A stretch of DNA of 64,000 nucleotides from Marinococcus halophilus (GTDB taxonomy: Bacteria > Bacillota > Bacilli > Bacillales > Marinococcaceae), in the NCBI RefSeq assembly GCF_002265875.1, contig NZ_NPFA01000004.1, positions 1 to 64,000 on the forward strand, read 5' to 3'. Both the position numbers and the translations under genes were made by a program. How positions within the stretch are numbered: the first letter of the stretch is position 1; each line of letters begins with the position of its first letter. The notes beneath the pieces are model-generated. The model did no database searches. It was not told the origin of the DNA and worked only from the letters and a program-made list of their open reading frames with translations. Shown in pieces: positions 26,112-33,996 of the stretch.

Positions 26112-26145
26112 AGCACCAGGGCGCGTATGCTCTGGTGCTTTTTTT
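26112..26145 (+). terminator. terminator of the ABC-F gene
   Basis: AGCACCAG / CTGGTGCT stem followed by T7. Confidence 0.85.
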
Positions 26146-26197
26146 ATGTTTATTCATGTTTTTTATTCTATTAGTGGTATGACTTATTAATATAATT

Positions 26198-26218
26198 AAT
26201 ACGGTAAATGAAATTTTA
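26198..26218 (+). repeat. 21-bp dispersed repeat, copy 1
   Basis: AATACGGTAAATGAAATTTTA, identical to 39064-39084. Both copies lie between two convergent genes, just after the plus-strand terminator. Confidence 0.6.
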
Positions 26219-26227
26219 ATTTATTCG

Positions 26228-26256
26228 AAAAATCCACGACTCTGTACTAGTCGCGG
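26228..26256 (-). terminator. terminator of the trypsin-like protease gene
   Basis: On the minus strand CCGCGACT / AGTCGTGG (one G-U) is followed by ATTTTT. Confidence 0.65.
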
Positions 26257-26270
26257 CGTTGCCGTCATAT

Positions 26271-27038
26271 TTATTTATTTTCTGTTTCATTGATCAGTTC
26301 GTGTACCCGCTCTACCGGTACTGCAAGCCCGTAGCGGCCGTTTTCTTCTGTACTACTCGCAAAAACCACTCCGGTCACTTTTCCAGCTGCTGTGATTGCA
26401 GGACTGCCACTGCTTCCGTTAAACACAGGAGCATCAAGCACAAGCCGGCCCTTCTCTGTCTCGACGATGGATCCCCGATTGGCTACATCTGAGAACCCGA
26501 GAGGATTTCCGATGACGATAACGTCTGAGCCGGCAGACGCACTCGTTTTTGCAAGTGTAATGCCTCCTTCCCACTTCTCTTTTAACATCACGACAGCGAG
26601 ATCAGCCTGCTCATCTACAGCTTCCACGGTTCCTTCTGCAAGATCCCCCTCTTCAGTTTCAACCGCTACACTGTCCGCTCTTTCCACGACGTGATAATTT
26701 GTTATAAAAGCATCCGGGCCTTCTACGAAAAACCCTGTTCCAAAAGACGTTTCCCCATTTTCTGTTGCCCTTATTTTCGTGACCGCCTGCTGCCACTGCT
26801 GTACATCCTCCTGCTTGGAAAGCTGATATGAAGCGGTTAAAAAGGACCACGTGTCCAGACGAAAGGTATCAATTAAGTAATAGGCAGATTGGAAAATCAG
26901 CATTCCTGTCATCAGCACCGCTACTGCCCGGAACAGACCCCGACGCTTATTTTTTGACGGACGTGGCGGTCCCGGCTCAAAATCTTCCGGCTCGGGTTCG
27001 CCTTCGACATGCTCGTCATTGCCTTCGTCTCTTCTCAT
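26271..27038 (-). CDS. membrane-anchored trypsin-like serine protease (no PDZ)
   Basis: Signal-anchored protease of the S1C/trypsin-like group acting outside the membrane. The acidic cytoplasmic start (MRRDEGNDEHVEGEPEPED) leads to a basic patch (KNKRRG) and one membrane helix (LFRAVAVLMTGMLIFQSAYY, ~40-60). The catalytic triad is visible: His in ITNYHVV, Asp in DEQADLAVVML and Ser in FNGSSGSPA. HtrA proteins add a PDZ domain; here the chain ends right after the protease domain (255 residues). ATG 27038 has AAAGGAG 6 nt upstream; the seven codons before it are not needed. Confidence 0.88.
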   Translation of the reverse strand: MRRDEGNDEHVEGEPEPEDFEPGPPRPSKNKRRGLFRAVAVLMTGMLIFQSAYYLIDTFRLDTWSFLTASYQLSKQEDVQQWQQAVTKIRATENGETSFGTGFFVEGPDAFITNYHVVERADSVAVETEEGDLAEGTVEAVDEQADLAVVMLKEKWEGGITLAKTSASAGSDVIVIGNPLGFSDVANRGSIVETEKGRLVLDAPVFNGSSGSPAITAAGKVTGVVFASSTEENGRYGLAVPVERVHELINETENK

Positions 27039-27129
27039 ATAACGCTCCTTTTCCCGCACCTCTTCTCATACTCTACTTCTGTATTATAATGAGAAAAAGA
27101 GATTTCCGCAAAAAGGAGGGACTTAACTG

Positions 27130-27942
27130 GTGAATTTTCTCCAATCATTCTTTAAAAAAAGCATCGAAGACAAAATTTATGACATTGCTGCCCAGCTGGC
27201 TTATTACTTTCTTCTGGCCATGCTCCCCCTTTTAATGCTGCTGATCAGTATTATTGGCTTTTTTTCCATCGATACGGACGGTATTCTTTCACTCATTAAC
27301 GCCTATGTTCCTGGAGGAGCCTTTGTAATCATTCAAAACAATCTGAACGCCATTTTGAATTCACAGTCGGTTGGCCTGTTGTCTCTCAGTACAACAGCTA
27401 CACTCTGGCTGAGTTTGATGGGCACATTCGCTATCATCCGTGCAATTAATGCTGCCTATCGCCTGAAGATTCCTTCGTTGCTATCCATGTTGGGAAAAGG
27501 CATCATTCTCGTTTTGTCTCTGCTTCTCGCCATCATTATATCCTTGTTGCTTCCTATCTACGGTGAACCACTCGGTGCCTTTGTTTTTCGTTTTATCGGC
27601 CTTGATGATTATTTCCTGCAATTGTGGAGCTGGATTCGCTGGATCATCAGCTTTTTGGTAATAGGTGCAATCCTTGGTATAATTTACAAAGTAGTACCTA
27701 ACCGTAAGACCACCTGGCGAGAATCGCTGCCCGGCGCTACACTCGCTCTATTAACCTGGCAGGCTGCTTCCTTTGGATTTTCTTTTTACGTCAGCGTTAG
27801 TGATTATTCTATGATTTATGGAAATCTGGGCAATTTAATCGTCTTAATGCTCTGGTTTTACCTTACAGGATTCGCAATCCTGCTTGGAGGAGAATGGAAT
27901 GCCTGTCTCTACGAGAGGGACAATAAAGCTATCGAAATATAA
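27130..27942 (+). CDS. YihY/BrkB family inner-membrane protein
   Basis: A 270-residue protein with about six membrane helices. The family signature DIAAQLAYYFLLAMLPLL near residue 17 and the C-terminal NLIVLMLWFYLTGFAILLGGEWNA are typical of YihY/BrkB. The family was once called RNase BN in error; the function is not established. GTG 27130 lies after AAGGAGGG. The gene is divergent from the protease gene 91 bp away and convergent with the cyclotransferase gene, without a visible terminator. Confidence 0.9.
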   Translation: MNFLQSFFKKSIEDKIYDIAAQLAYYFLLAMLPLLMLLISIIGFFSIDTDGILSLINAYVPGGAFVIIQNNLNAILNSQSVGLLSLSTTATLWLSLMGTFAIIRAINAAYRLKIPSLLSMLGKGIILVLSLLLAIIISLLLPIYGEPLGAFVFRFIGLDDYFLQLWSWIRWIISFLVIGAILGIIYKVVPNRKTTWRESLPGATLALLTWQAASFGFSFYVSVSDYSMIYGNLGNLIVLMLWFYLTGFAILLGGEWNACLYERDNKAIEI

Positions 27943-27965
27943 CTTTACCAGCCTAGACGTTTTTC

Positions 27966-28346
27966 TTAGGAAGACAACAAATGAGTACGCCAGGACCCGG
28001 AAGGAATAAGTGGATAATGTTTTGCCTTAGAAAGAGGGTATACATAAATCCATCCTTCCGTTTCCCCTTCGGCATCTTTTACCCATACCCTTTCGTATTC
28101 ATTTATCTGTCCCGGCTGTTCGTACTGCTCAAGCCAATCCAATACACTTATAGCCGCGTCATTTATTTGTATCCATTCACCTACAACATCCATTCCGTTT
28201 TCGTCAACAACAGTCGCAGGGTACGGCCCGGTGTTGTATAAAAATCCCTTCACTTTTCCGCGAACCACATCATATACACTGTTTTCAATGTAGTGATATT
28301 TGTTTAATTTTTGCAACAGTGTACCGTATACAAATACTACCTGCAT
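27966..28346 (-). CDS. gamma-glutamylcyclotransferase-like protein (YtfP/GGCT fold)
   Basis: A 126-residue GGCT-fold protein. The glycine-loop motif is VFVYGTLLQKLNKYH at residue 3, then KGFLYNTGPYPATV and a central acidic residue in DWLEQYEQPG; the YERVWV strand follows. Members cyclise gamma-glutamyl amines or peptides to 5-oxoproline, although the physiological substrate of bacterial homologues is often unknown. The ATG at 28346 has AGGAGG upstream; the frame open further up belongs to the promoter region shared with the divergent esterase. Confidence 0.85.
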   Translation of the reverse strand: MQVVFVYGTLLQKLNKYHYIENSVYDVVRGKVKGFLYNTGPYPATVVDENGMDVVGEWIQINDAAISVLDWLEQYEQPGQINEYERVWVKDAEGETEGWIYVYPLSKAKHYPLIPSGSWRTHLLSS

Positions 28347-28442
28347 TATATACCTCCTCAAATTGACAAACCTTGCGCCTGAAGCTATAATAATCCTTAG
28401 TAAATTAATCAGGATAGTTAACTTTAAAAGGAGAGGATGCTC

Positions 28443-29213
28443 ATGTCTCAAAACCCAAGGGTATTGGACGGCGCTGGGTCACTTTATTTTCCCGGTGGTC
28501 CCACGGCAGTGCTCGTCTGTCACGGTTTTTTAGGTACTCCCCAAAGTGTCCAGTATGTGTGCCGCCAATTAGCCCGAAAAGGGTTTACTGTTTCTGCCCC
28601 AAGACTACAAGGACACGGCACCTCCTATCAAGACCTTGCGCGCTATACGCACCAGGACTGGATTAAAGATATCCATACAGCCTATCAGTCGCTGCGCGTT
28701 AATCACAGCAGCGTTTTCATCGTGGGACAATCTATGGGAGGAACTCTCGCCCTTCATACCGCCGCTTCCTTCCAGGATACTGCTGGCATTGCCTTAATTA
28801 ATCCCGCTCTCGATGTTCCCGGGATGCAGAGGGCAGTGAGAGAAACTTCTGCTTCCTTCATTAAAGAAGACCGGCCTGATATCCGGTGTCCCCAGGAAGA
28901 AGAAATTACGTATTCGCACGTTCCGACAGCTTCCGTGCGCTCGCTGCTTCAACTAACAGCTGCTGTGCGCCCAAAGGTGCGTTCAGTTTCATGTCCCGCG
29001 CTTGTCGCAGCATCCCGGATTGATCATGTCGTACCGCCTGCAAATGCAATAGCTATCTATGAAAATCTCTCTTCCACCTCCAAGGCGTTTGAATGGCTTG
29101 AACAATCCTACCACGTGGCCACGCTCGACGCTGATCGGGATTTTCTCGCCGACCGCCTGTCCTTATGGATAGCTTCGGTCACTTCCAGCCGCCTTTCTGC
29201 TTCTCATAATTAG
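28443..29213 (+). CDS. alpha/beta-hydrolase, carboxylesterase (Est30/YvaK-like)
   Basis: A soluble 256-residue esterase. The nucleophile elbow is GQSMGG near residue 98, the oxyanion-hole segment is CHGFLGTPQSVQ near 23, the acid is Asp in SRIDHVVPP near 198 and the base is His in QSYHVATLD near 223. This set and the size match the short-chain carboxylesterases of Bacilli. ATG 28443 lies 9 nt after AAAAGGAG; the ATG at 28437 is too close. The terminator downstream serves this gene and the convergent small gene. Confidence 0.88.
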   Translation: MSQNPRVLDGAGSLYFPGGPTAVLVCHGFLGTPQSVQYVCRQLARKGFTVSAPRLQGHGTSYQDLARYTHQDWIKDIHTAYQSLRVNHSSVFIVGQSMGGTLALHTAASFQDTAGIALINPALDVPGMQRAVRETSASFIKEDRPDIRCPQEEEITYSHVPTASVRSLLQLTAAVRPKVRSVSCPALVAASRIDHVVPPANAIAIYENLSSTSKAFEWLEQSYHVATLDADRDFLADRLSLWIASVTSSRLSASHN

Positions 29214-29225
29214 ATTATGTAAACC

Positions 29226-29257
29226 AAAAGGAGCCGCAGCGTCTGCAGCTCCTTTTT
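29226..29257. terminator. bidirectional terminator
   Basis: AAAAGGAGC / GCTCCTTTT stem with an inner GCAG/CTGC helix, T-rich on both strands, between the convergent esterase and DUF6501 genes. Confidence 0.85.
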
Positions 29258-29459
29258 ATGCTTCTTCAAAGTAGTCTTTATAAAACCCGCCGATGCGGCC
29301 AGTGTTGTCGATAATGAAAATGAATTCGTCCGTTTCGTTTTTAACCGGATACTGCTTTCCAGGGGTTAATACACTGTCGACCTTATATTTGGCTGCTTCA
29401 GCATGCTTGCATGTAACGTATCTCAGCGTATCGCTGTTTTTCCATTTCTGATGAATCAT
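29256..29459 (-). CDS. DUF6501-type small protein
   Basis: A 67-residue protein conserved in Bacilli: MIHQKWKNSDTLRYV, then CKHAEAAKYKVDSVLTPGK, KNETDEFIFIIDN and the end GGFYKDYFEEA. It looks like a single small beta-barrel fold. Function unknown. The ATG 29459 is preceded by TTAGGAGG; upstream codons in frame lack a second site. Its stop overlaps the shared terminator. Confidence 0.8.
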   Translation of the reverse strand: MIHQKWKNSDTLRYVTCKHAEAAKYKVDSVLTPGKQYPVKNETDEFIFIIDNTGRIGGFYKDYFEEA

Positions 29460-29527
29460 CGTAAGCCTCCTAACCATTTTAGTCATTATTATTGTAGCAT
29501 ATCACTTGCTGCAATGCCGTAATGGAT

Positions 29528-29557
29528 AAAAAAGCGCCCCTTCGAAAAGGAGCGCTT
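29528..29557 (-). terminator. nupC terminator
   Basis: AAGCGCTCCTT / AAGGGGCGCTT on the minus strand (one G-U, tight loop) followed by T6. Confidence 0.85.
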
Positions 29558-29574
29558 CTGGTAAATCTGAATTT

Positions 29575-30783
29575 TTACAGGACAAACATGCCGGCAATCG
29601 AAGCACTAAGGAGTGATACTAAAGCTCCGGCCGCTACTGCTTTCAGCCCCATTTGAGCGATATCGTTACGGCGTGTCGGCGCCAGTGAAGCGAAACCGCC
29701 TAAAATAATAGCAAGGGACGACAGGTTTGCAAACCCACAAAGCGCAAAAGTGATGATCGCCTGGGATTTTTCACTGAAGCTGTCAATTTCCGGGGCAAAG
29801 TTCGCATAGGCGACAAATTCATTCAGTACTAGCTTCTGCCCGATAAATCCGCCAGCCTGAAGAGCTTCACTCCAAGGAACGCCGATCATAAATGCAACTG
29901 GGGCAAATACATATCCAAGAAGTAGTTCAAGCGTAATTCCATCAGCTCCGAACCAACCTGTTACCCACCCAAGCAGCAAATTAATCATTGCAATTAAAGC
30001 GACAAATGCGATCAGCATCGCCCCAACGTTTAAGGCAAGCTGCAGGCCGGTAGATGCTCCGCGGGCCGCAGCGTCAATCACGTTATGAGACTCAGTGTCT
30101 TTTTCTATTTCAATCTCATCCGTCGTCAAGCTGAGATCCGGTTCCGGGAAAATCACCTTTGCAATAATCAGCCCGCCCGGTGCCGCCATAAAGCTCGCCG
30201 CCAGCAGGTAATCGAGCGGAATACCAAGTCCTGCATAGCCAAACAGCACTGAGCCGGCAACTGAGCCGAGTCCCCCGGTCATAACAGCAAACAATTCGGA
30301 TTTGGTCATGTTTGCCAGGAACGGACGAACAACAAGCGGCGCTTCCGTCTGGCCAACGAAGACGTTTGCTGCTGCAGACATGGATTCGGCTTTACTCGTT
30401 TTCAGAAGGGCGGACAGGACACCGCCGATAAATTTGATAATTACCTGCATAACCCCGATGTAGTACAAAATACCGATCAGGGAAGAGAAAAAGATAATAA
30501 CCGGCAGTACGGTAAACGCAAACGCACCGGTCTCTGTAATACTTTCTCCAAACAAGAAGGTATATCCTTCACTAGCAGTATCGATAACGTCCTGCACACG
30601 AACGACCAGCCATTCGAAGGCCGTGCTCCCCCACGTAGAGCCAAGTACTAAAAATGCAAATATAAGCTGGAATAGAAGCCCTACGAGTACGGGACGAAAA
30701 CGAATTGATTTTTTGCGGGAAGATAGTAAAAAAGCTAAAAACAGGACAAAAACAATTCCCATCAATCCCCATAATATGTTCAT
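29575..30783 (-). CDS. nupC: NupC-type concentrative nucleoside transporter
   Basis: Cation-coupled nucleoside importer (CNT family) with about 8-10 membrane helices and 402 residues. Family hallmarks are visible: the GQTEAPLVVRPFL motif near residue 145 (nucleoside and cation site), MTGGLGSVAGSVL near 168, and FALCGFANLSSLAIILGG near 345. The start ATG 30783 follows GGTGGTGG. The upstream 237 nt show no purine riboswitch that I can recognise. Whether it is nupC or a purine-specific paralogue (NupG/PupC type) cannot be decided here. Confidence 0.9.
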   Translation of the reverse strand: MNILWGLMGIVFVLFLAFLLSSRKKSIRFRPVLVGLLFQLIFAFLVLGSTWGSTAFEWLVVRVQDVIDTASEGYTFLFGESITETGAFAFTVLPVIIFFSSLIGILYYIGVMQVIIKFIGGVLSALLKTSKAESMSAAANVFVGQTEAPLVVRPFLANMTKSELFAVMTGGLGSVAGSVLFGYAGLGIPLDYLLAASFMAAPGGLIIAKVIFPEPDLSLTTDEIEIEKDTESHNVIDAAARGASTGLQLALNVGAMLIAFVALIAMINLLLGWVTGWFGADGITLELLLGYVFAPVAFMIGVPWSEALQAGGFIGQKLVLNEFVAYANFAPEIDSFSEKSQAIITFALCGFANLSSLAIILGGFASLAPTRRNDIAQMGLKAVAAGALVSLLSASIAGMFVL

Positions 30784-30978
30784 ATACCCACCACCATGTA
30801 TGTAAGATTGATCTAATTCACAAAGAATAGATCAAAGTTAATGTATCAAAAGGCGGGCATGAAGTAAATAACTATCTCCTCTTATGCTTAAAAATTGTGT
30901 AATTTCTCAATTATCAGTCAGGCCCCTGTGCTTTTAACAAGAAAGCGGTTACGAAATTCACAGGCGTTGAAAATTAGA

Positions 30979-31005
30979 AAACCCCGGGGCATTTGCCAGG
31001 GGTTT
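30979..31005 (-). terminator. terminator of the unknown gene at 31021
   Basis: AAACCCC / GGGGTTT stem with a 13-nt loop that can pair further; TTTTC follows on the minus strand. Confidence 0.7.
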
Positions 31006-31020
31006 CAGCCTGTATAATGT

Positions 31021-31509
31021 TTACTCTACGCTTAAGCGCAGATCCGGCAAGTGGTTTAAAATAAATTGGGCTTTGTTCGTATCTACTTTCATTTTGAACT
31101 GCCGGTAATACTTAAGCGCTGTTTCAAAATGAGCAGGCATATGATGATATTCGTCCATCACACGGTCAAAGGCGTCATAGGCAAGCATTAATGAACTGAC
31201 CATCTCTGTAAGCGGTAAAATATATTTATCAGTGCCATGGTGCGGAGATGTGCACAGTGTCATTTGCTCTACCTGGTCATCAAAGAAAGCTGCTGCATCC
31301 TCCACGTACGGACGGTACACGGATTGGACACTCTTTGCTTTTTCTTCAAAATAGGAGCGCCATTCCCGGCAGAAGCTGATCATGTACGGAAGATCGTCCC
31401 GTGTAATAACAATATCAAAGCCGGCCTGCCGGACACGATCCATACTCATTGGTTCCATCTTTTCCTGGTGTAAAGGCAGATAAAAGAATTTGCGACGATA
31501 CGCTTTCAT
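31021..31509 (-). CDS. conserved hypothetical protein, 162 residues
   Basis: A soluble protein, mostly helical. The N-terminus is basic (MKAYRRKFFYLPLHQEK); the body has AGFDIVITRDDLPYMISF, then many aromatic and acidic residues, and a DAFDRVMDEYHHMP segment. No membrane segment or known motif is seen. The ATG has GGGGTG upstream and a terminator follows, so it is a single-gene unit. I do not recognise the family. Confidence 0.7.
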   Translation of the reverse strand: MKAYRRKFFYLPLHQEKMEPMSMDRVRQAGFDIVITRDDLPYMISFCREWRSYFEEKAKSVQSVYRPYVEDAAAFFDDQVEQMTLCTSPHHGTDKYILPLTEMVSSLMLAYDAFDRVMDEYHHMPAHFETALKYYRQFKMKVDTNKAQFILNHLPDLRLSVE

Positions 31510-31619
31510 GCTGCACCCCGTCTTTCTACTATTTTCGGCATATTTTAAAATATTATAACATCTTCCTCCGGTGTTTCCTACTCTTTTCCTTTACTTTTTT
31601 CAGGTTGGCCGTCTTCTGT

Positions 31620-32672
31620 TTACCACTCAAAGGAAAAAGGCATTTCTGTATCCACTGCTCCCCGAATTTTTGTGATCCGCATCGGCTCTGCGTTCAACCA
31701 GGAAGCAAACGGCAGGAGCGCCGGGTACCTGTTCCCGCCAATACCCACATATATATTCTTTTCCGCGGGAAGATACTGAGCTGTATGAATGGTGCCTGAC
31801 CAATGCTCATAGTCATTCGAATAAATCATATCTGTATCATGGTTGAAACGGCGAAAAGCACTATAGACTGTCTCCCGGTTCCAGTCGATGGAACGAATAT
31901 GGGCTTCACGTTCCCGTGAATTTCCCATTAAATGGCGGTTTTCTTGCTGCATGGACGGTACATTGAAATGATTGGTACAGGCTACTTCTCCTGCTGGACG
32001 AACAGCGGTGCCCCGGGGGGAGGCCTCCACCACTGCCCCTTCTCCCGAAGCATCCATCATGGAATAATTGAATGAATGCCGGTGCGGAAGTTCCTGGAGA
32101 AGCCGGACGGCCTCTTTTGTAGTACGGCAAGTCTCGAGCACGATACGGAGAAGGTTTGAACAGACAATTCCCGGTTTTGGCTTAATACGGTGCACAAAAT
32201 GGTAGCCAACAGAGAGCCCATATTCATTCATCGCATCCGAACGGCCGATAATCCGCTGGGCAAACCCTGCTGTTCCGGGACCGCCGGTGGGCTTTGTGAA
32301 TAAGAACCGCCCTTCATACGTACTCGGCAGGTAATCATAATTTCGAATATACATACCGTTTGCCATCAGCCCGCTGCATCCCGATCGCACTTTTGACGCC
32401 TGATAGCCGCTAAACTCCTGAAGCACATCCCGAAATGTCCATTCGAGTCCTTCAGCCAACCCTTTCAATTCTTCCCACAGCCCAGGAACATAAAGCTGGT
32501 AAAGTTTTTTGACGTCCTCTACTGGAACATCATATTTTGCAAGTGAACGCTTCAAACGTTCATTATAATGGTAACGTACGAGCGGCGTATGTTTTAAGTA
32601 ACGGCCCTGCCGGTAGCCGATATCTGCATAAGTTCCTTTGTAAGCTTTTACGTCTACATGAATATTTTTCAT
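31620..32672 (-). CDS. C45-type autoproteolytic acyltransferase/amidohydrolase
   Basis: N-terminal-nucleophile hydrolase related to acyl-CoA:6-aminopenicillanate acyltransferase. It starts with the YKGTYADIGYRQGRYL motif of this family. The presumed nucleophile is the Cys of VRSGCSGLMANG near residue 99, which would become the N-terminus after self-cleavage, followed by MYIRNYDYLP and SDAMNEYGLSVGYHF. ACTNHF near 232 is also typical. The usual substrate of such bacterial proteins is unknown; linear amides are the general class. Length 350. AAAGGAG lies 15 nt before ATG 32672. Confidence 0.82.
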   Translation of the reverse strand: MKNIHVDVKAYKGTYADIGYRQGRYLKHTPLVRYHYNERLKRSLAKYDVPVEDVKKLYQLYVPGLWEELKGLAEGLEWTFRDVLQEFSGYQASKVRSGCSGLMANGMYIRNYDYLPSTYEGRFLFTKPTGGPGTAGFAQRIIGRSDAMNEYGLSVGYHFVHRIKPKPGIVCSNLLRIVLETCRTTKEAVRLLQELPHRHSFNYSMMDASGEGAVVEASPRGTAVRPAGEVACTNHFNVPSMQQENRHLMGNSREREAHIRSIDWNRETVYSAFRRFNHDTDMIYSNDYEHWSGTIHTAQYLPAEKNIYVGIGGNRYPALLPFASWLNAEPMRITKIRGAVDTEMPFSFEW

Positions 32673-32765
32673 TGCTCTTTTGGACTCCTTTGCCCAGCAT
32701 TTCTATTTGCTTTTATAAGTATAGAAAATATAACTCTTTTTATCGAACCATGTGCTCGGCAGCAT

Positions 32766-32792
32766 AAAAAAACGCCCGGAGTACGGACGTTT
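32766..32792 (-). terminator. terminator of the gene at 32807
   Basis: AAACGTCCG / CGGGCGTTT (one G-U) with T7 on the minus strand. Confidence 0.8.
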
Positions 32793-32806
32793 AAAATTTA
32801 TCATTT

Positions 32807-33241
32807 TTATAAGCAGGACCAGCGCCTTACATCGCTGATGAGTTCGAGTGTTTCACTCTCACGAAAAGCAGTCTGTTCAAGCATTTCTTTGAATAGATAG
32901 ATGACAATGGTATGGCGGTCCCGGTTATCAATCATTTCTACTCCGGTTTTTCCTTCGTTTCCATGCACAATATCGAGATCCAGGCGTTCGCTCACCTCTT
33001 CAATGGAAGTTCTTCCTTTTGGAATATCAAGCACCACTTTGAGGAAATTTTCCCTGTCATCATTAATCATGCCCCAGCGTTTTCCGAACCATGCCCGGCA
33101 GCCGGTCATGCTTACTAACGTATATCCGTACGGAGGAGTCGGGACAAGTTTCGTGCTCGCCCACCCTCTTAATTCCATCGCATTTGACAATTCTTTCGCC
33201 TTTTCCTGAACGAATGTCAATTGATTTTCCTGTACTTCCAT
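32807..33241 (-). CDS. conserved hypothetical protein, 144 residues
   Basis: A soluble alpha/beta-type protein: LTFVQEKAKELSNAMELRG, a Pro/Tyr loop (VPTPPYGYTLVSMTG) and a C-terminal helix with RRWSCL at the end. No catalytic motif is evident. ATG 33241 has a perfect AAGGAGG 7 nt upstream and a terminator follows, so it is a single-gene transcript. Family not recognised. Confidence 0.72.
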   Translation of the reverse strand: MEVQENQLTFVQEKAKELSNAMELRGWASTKLVPTPPYGYTLVSMTGCRAWFGKRWGMINDDRENFLKVVLDIPKGRTSIEEVSERLDLDIVHGNEGKTGVEMIDNRDRHTIVIYLFKEMLEQTAFRESETLELISDVRRWSCL

Positions 33242-33506
33242 TTTATAGCCTCCTTAACAATCTCGTTTTACCGCTTGGTCTACTTACCACTCCCCAAGAT
33301 ATACATTCGTCCATGTGTGTAAATAAATATATCACAATTGAAAGCGGTTGTCGATAAAATGAAAGAAAATTCAAACAATGTTTATCGGCACATTCACTGA
33401 ATGCTTTTTCATTATACCTTATTTTCATATTTTTAAAACATCTCGTAAAAATTGTACTTTTACTGTTAGAATACGTTTGAGAGTGTTAATATAAGGAGAT
33501 GAGTTT

Positions 33507-33845
33507 TTGAGCTGTTCAGAGGTAAAAGTTCGAGGCGTTTCTCTGGATGAAGAAACAAGATGCGCCCATTATCATACATCGGTCGATATTGTTGCCATGA
33601 AGTTTTATTGCTGTGGACGCTGGTACAGCTGCCACACCTGTCATGAAGAAAGTGAAAGCCATCCTATAGCACCCTGGCCTTCTTCGCTCTTTTCCGAAGA
33701 AGCAGTTTTGTGCGGAAAGTGCTGGCACACCATGAGCGTGACTGATTATCTTCATGCCGATCACCAATGCCCGAATTGTCATGCGGCATTCAACCCAGGA
33801 TGCCAGCGCCATGCTTCCCTCTATTTTTCGCTATCACAGGGCTGA
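33507..33845 (+). CDS. CHY-type zinc-finger protein
   Basis: A 112-residue protein with about a dozen Cys and His residues in the order of a CHY zinc finger: CAHYHTS near residue 18, FYCCGRWYSCHTCHEE near 32, LCGKCWHTM near 71 and CPNCHAAFNPGC near 90. It should bind two or three zinc ions. The bacterial members are of unknown role, possibly protein-protein contact. TTG 33507 is 8 nt after AAGGAG; no other start fits. Confidence 0.87.
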   Translation: MSCSEVKVRGVSLDEETRCAHYHTSVDIVAMKFYCCGRWYSCHTCHEESESHPIAPWPSSLFSEEAVLCGKCWHTMSVTDYLHADHQCPNCHAAFNPGCQRHASLYFSLSQG

Positions 33846-33996
33846 GAAATTTTTGAAAACCATTAGGTCTTCCTGACCTTTCTTTTCAACATAAATGCCT
33901 TTATTATAGATAAGTCGTTAATAGGTGAAGCACTGGCGGTGTCAAATGACGTTCAAAAACTAATCAGACCACCCAGAAAGGAGTTTGACCCGTCCC

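Noticed and set aside
30784-31020. Purine riboswitch upstream of nupC
   Set aside because: None of the conserved purine-aptamer core was visible.
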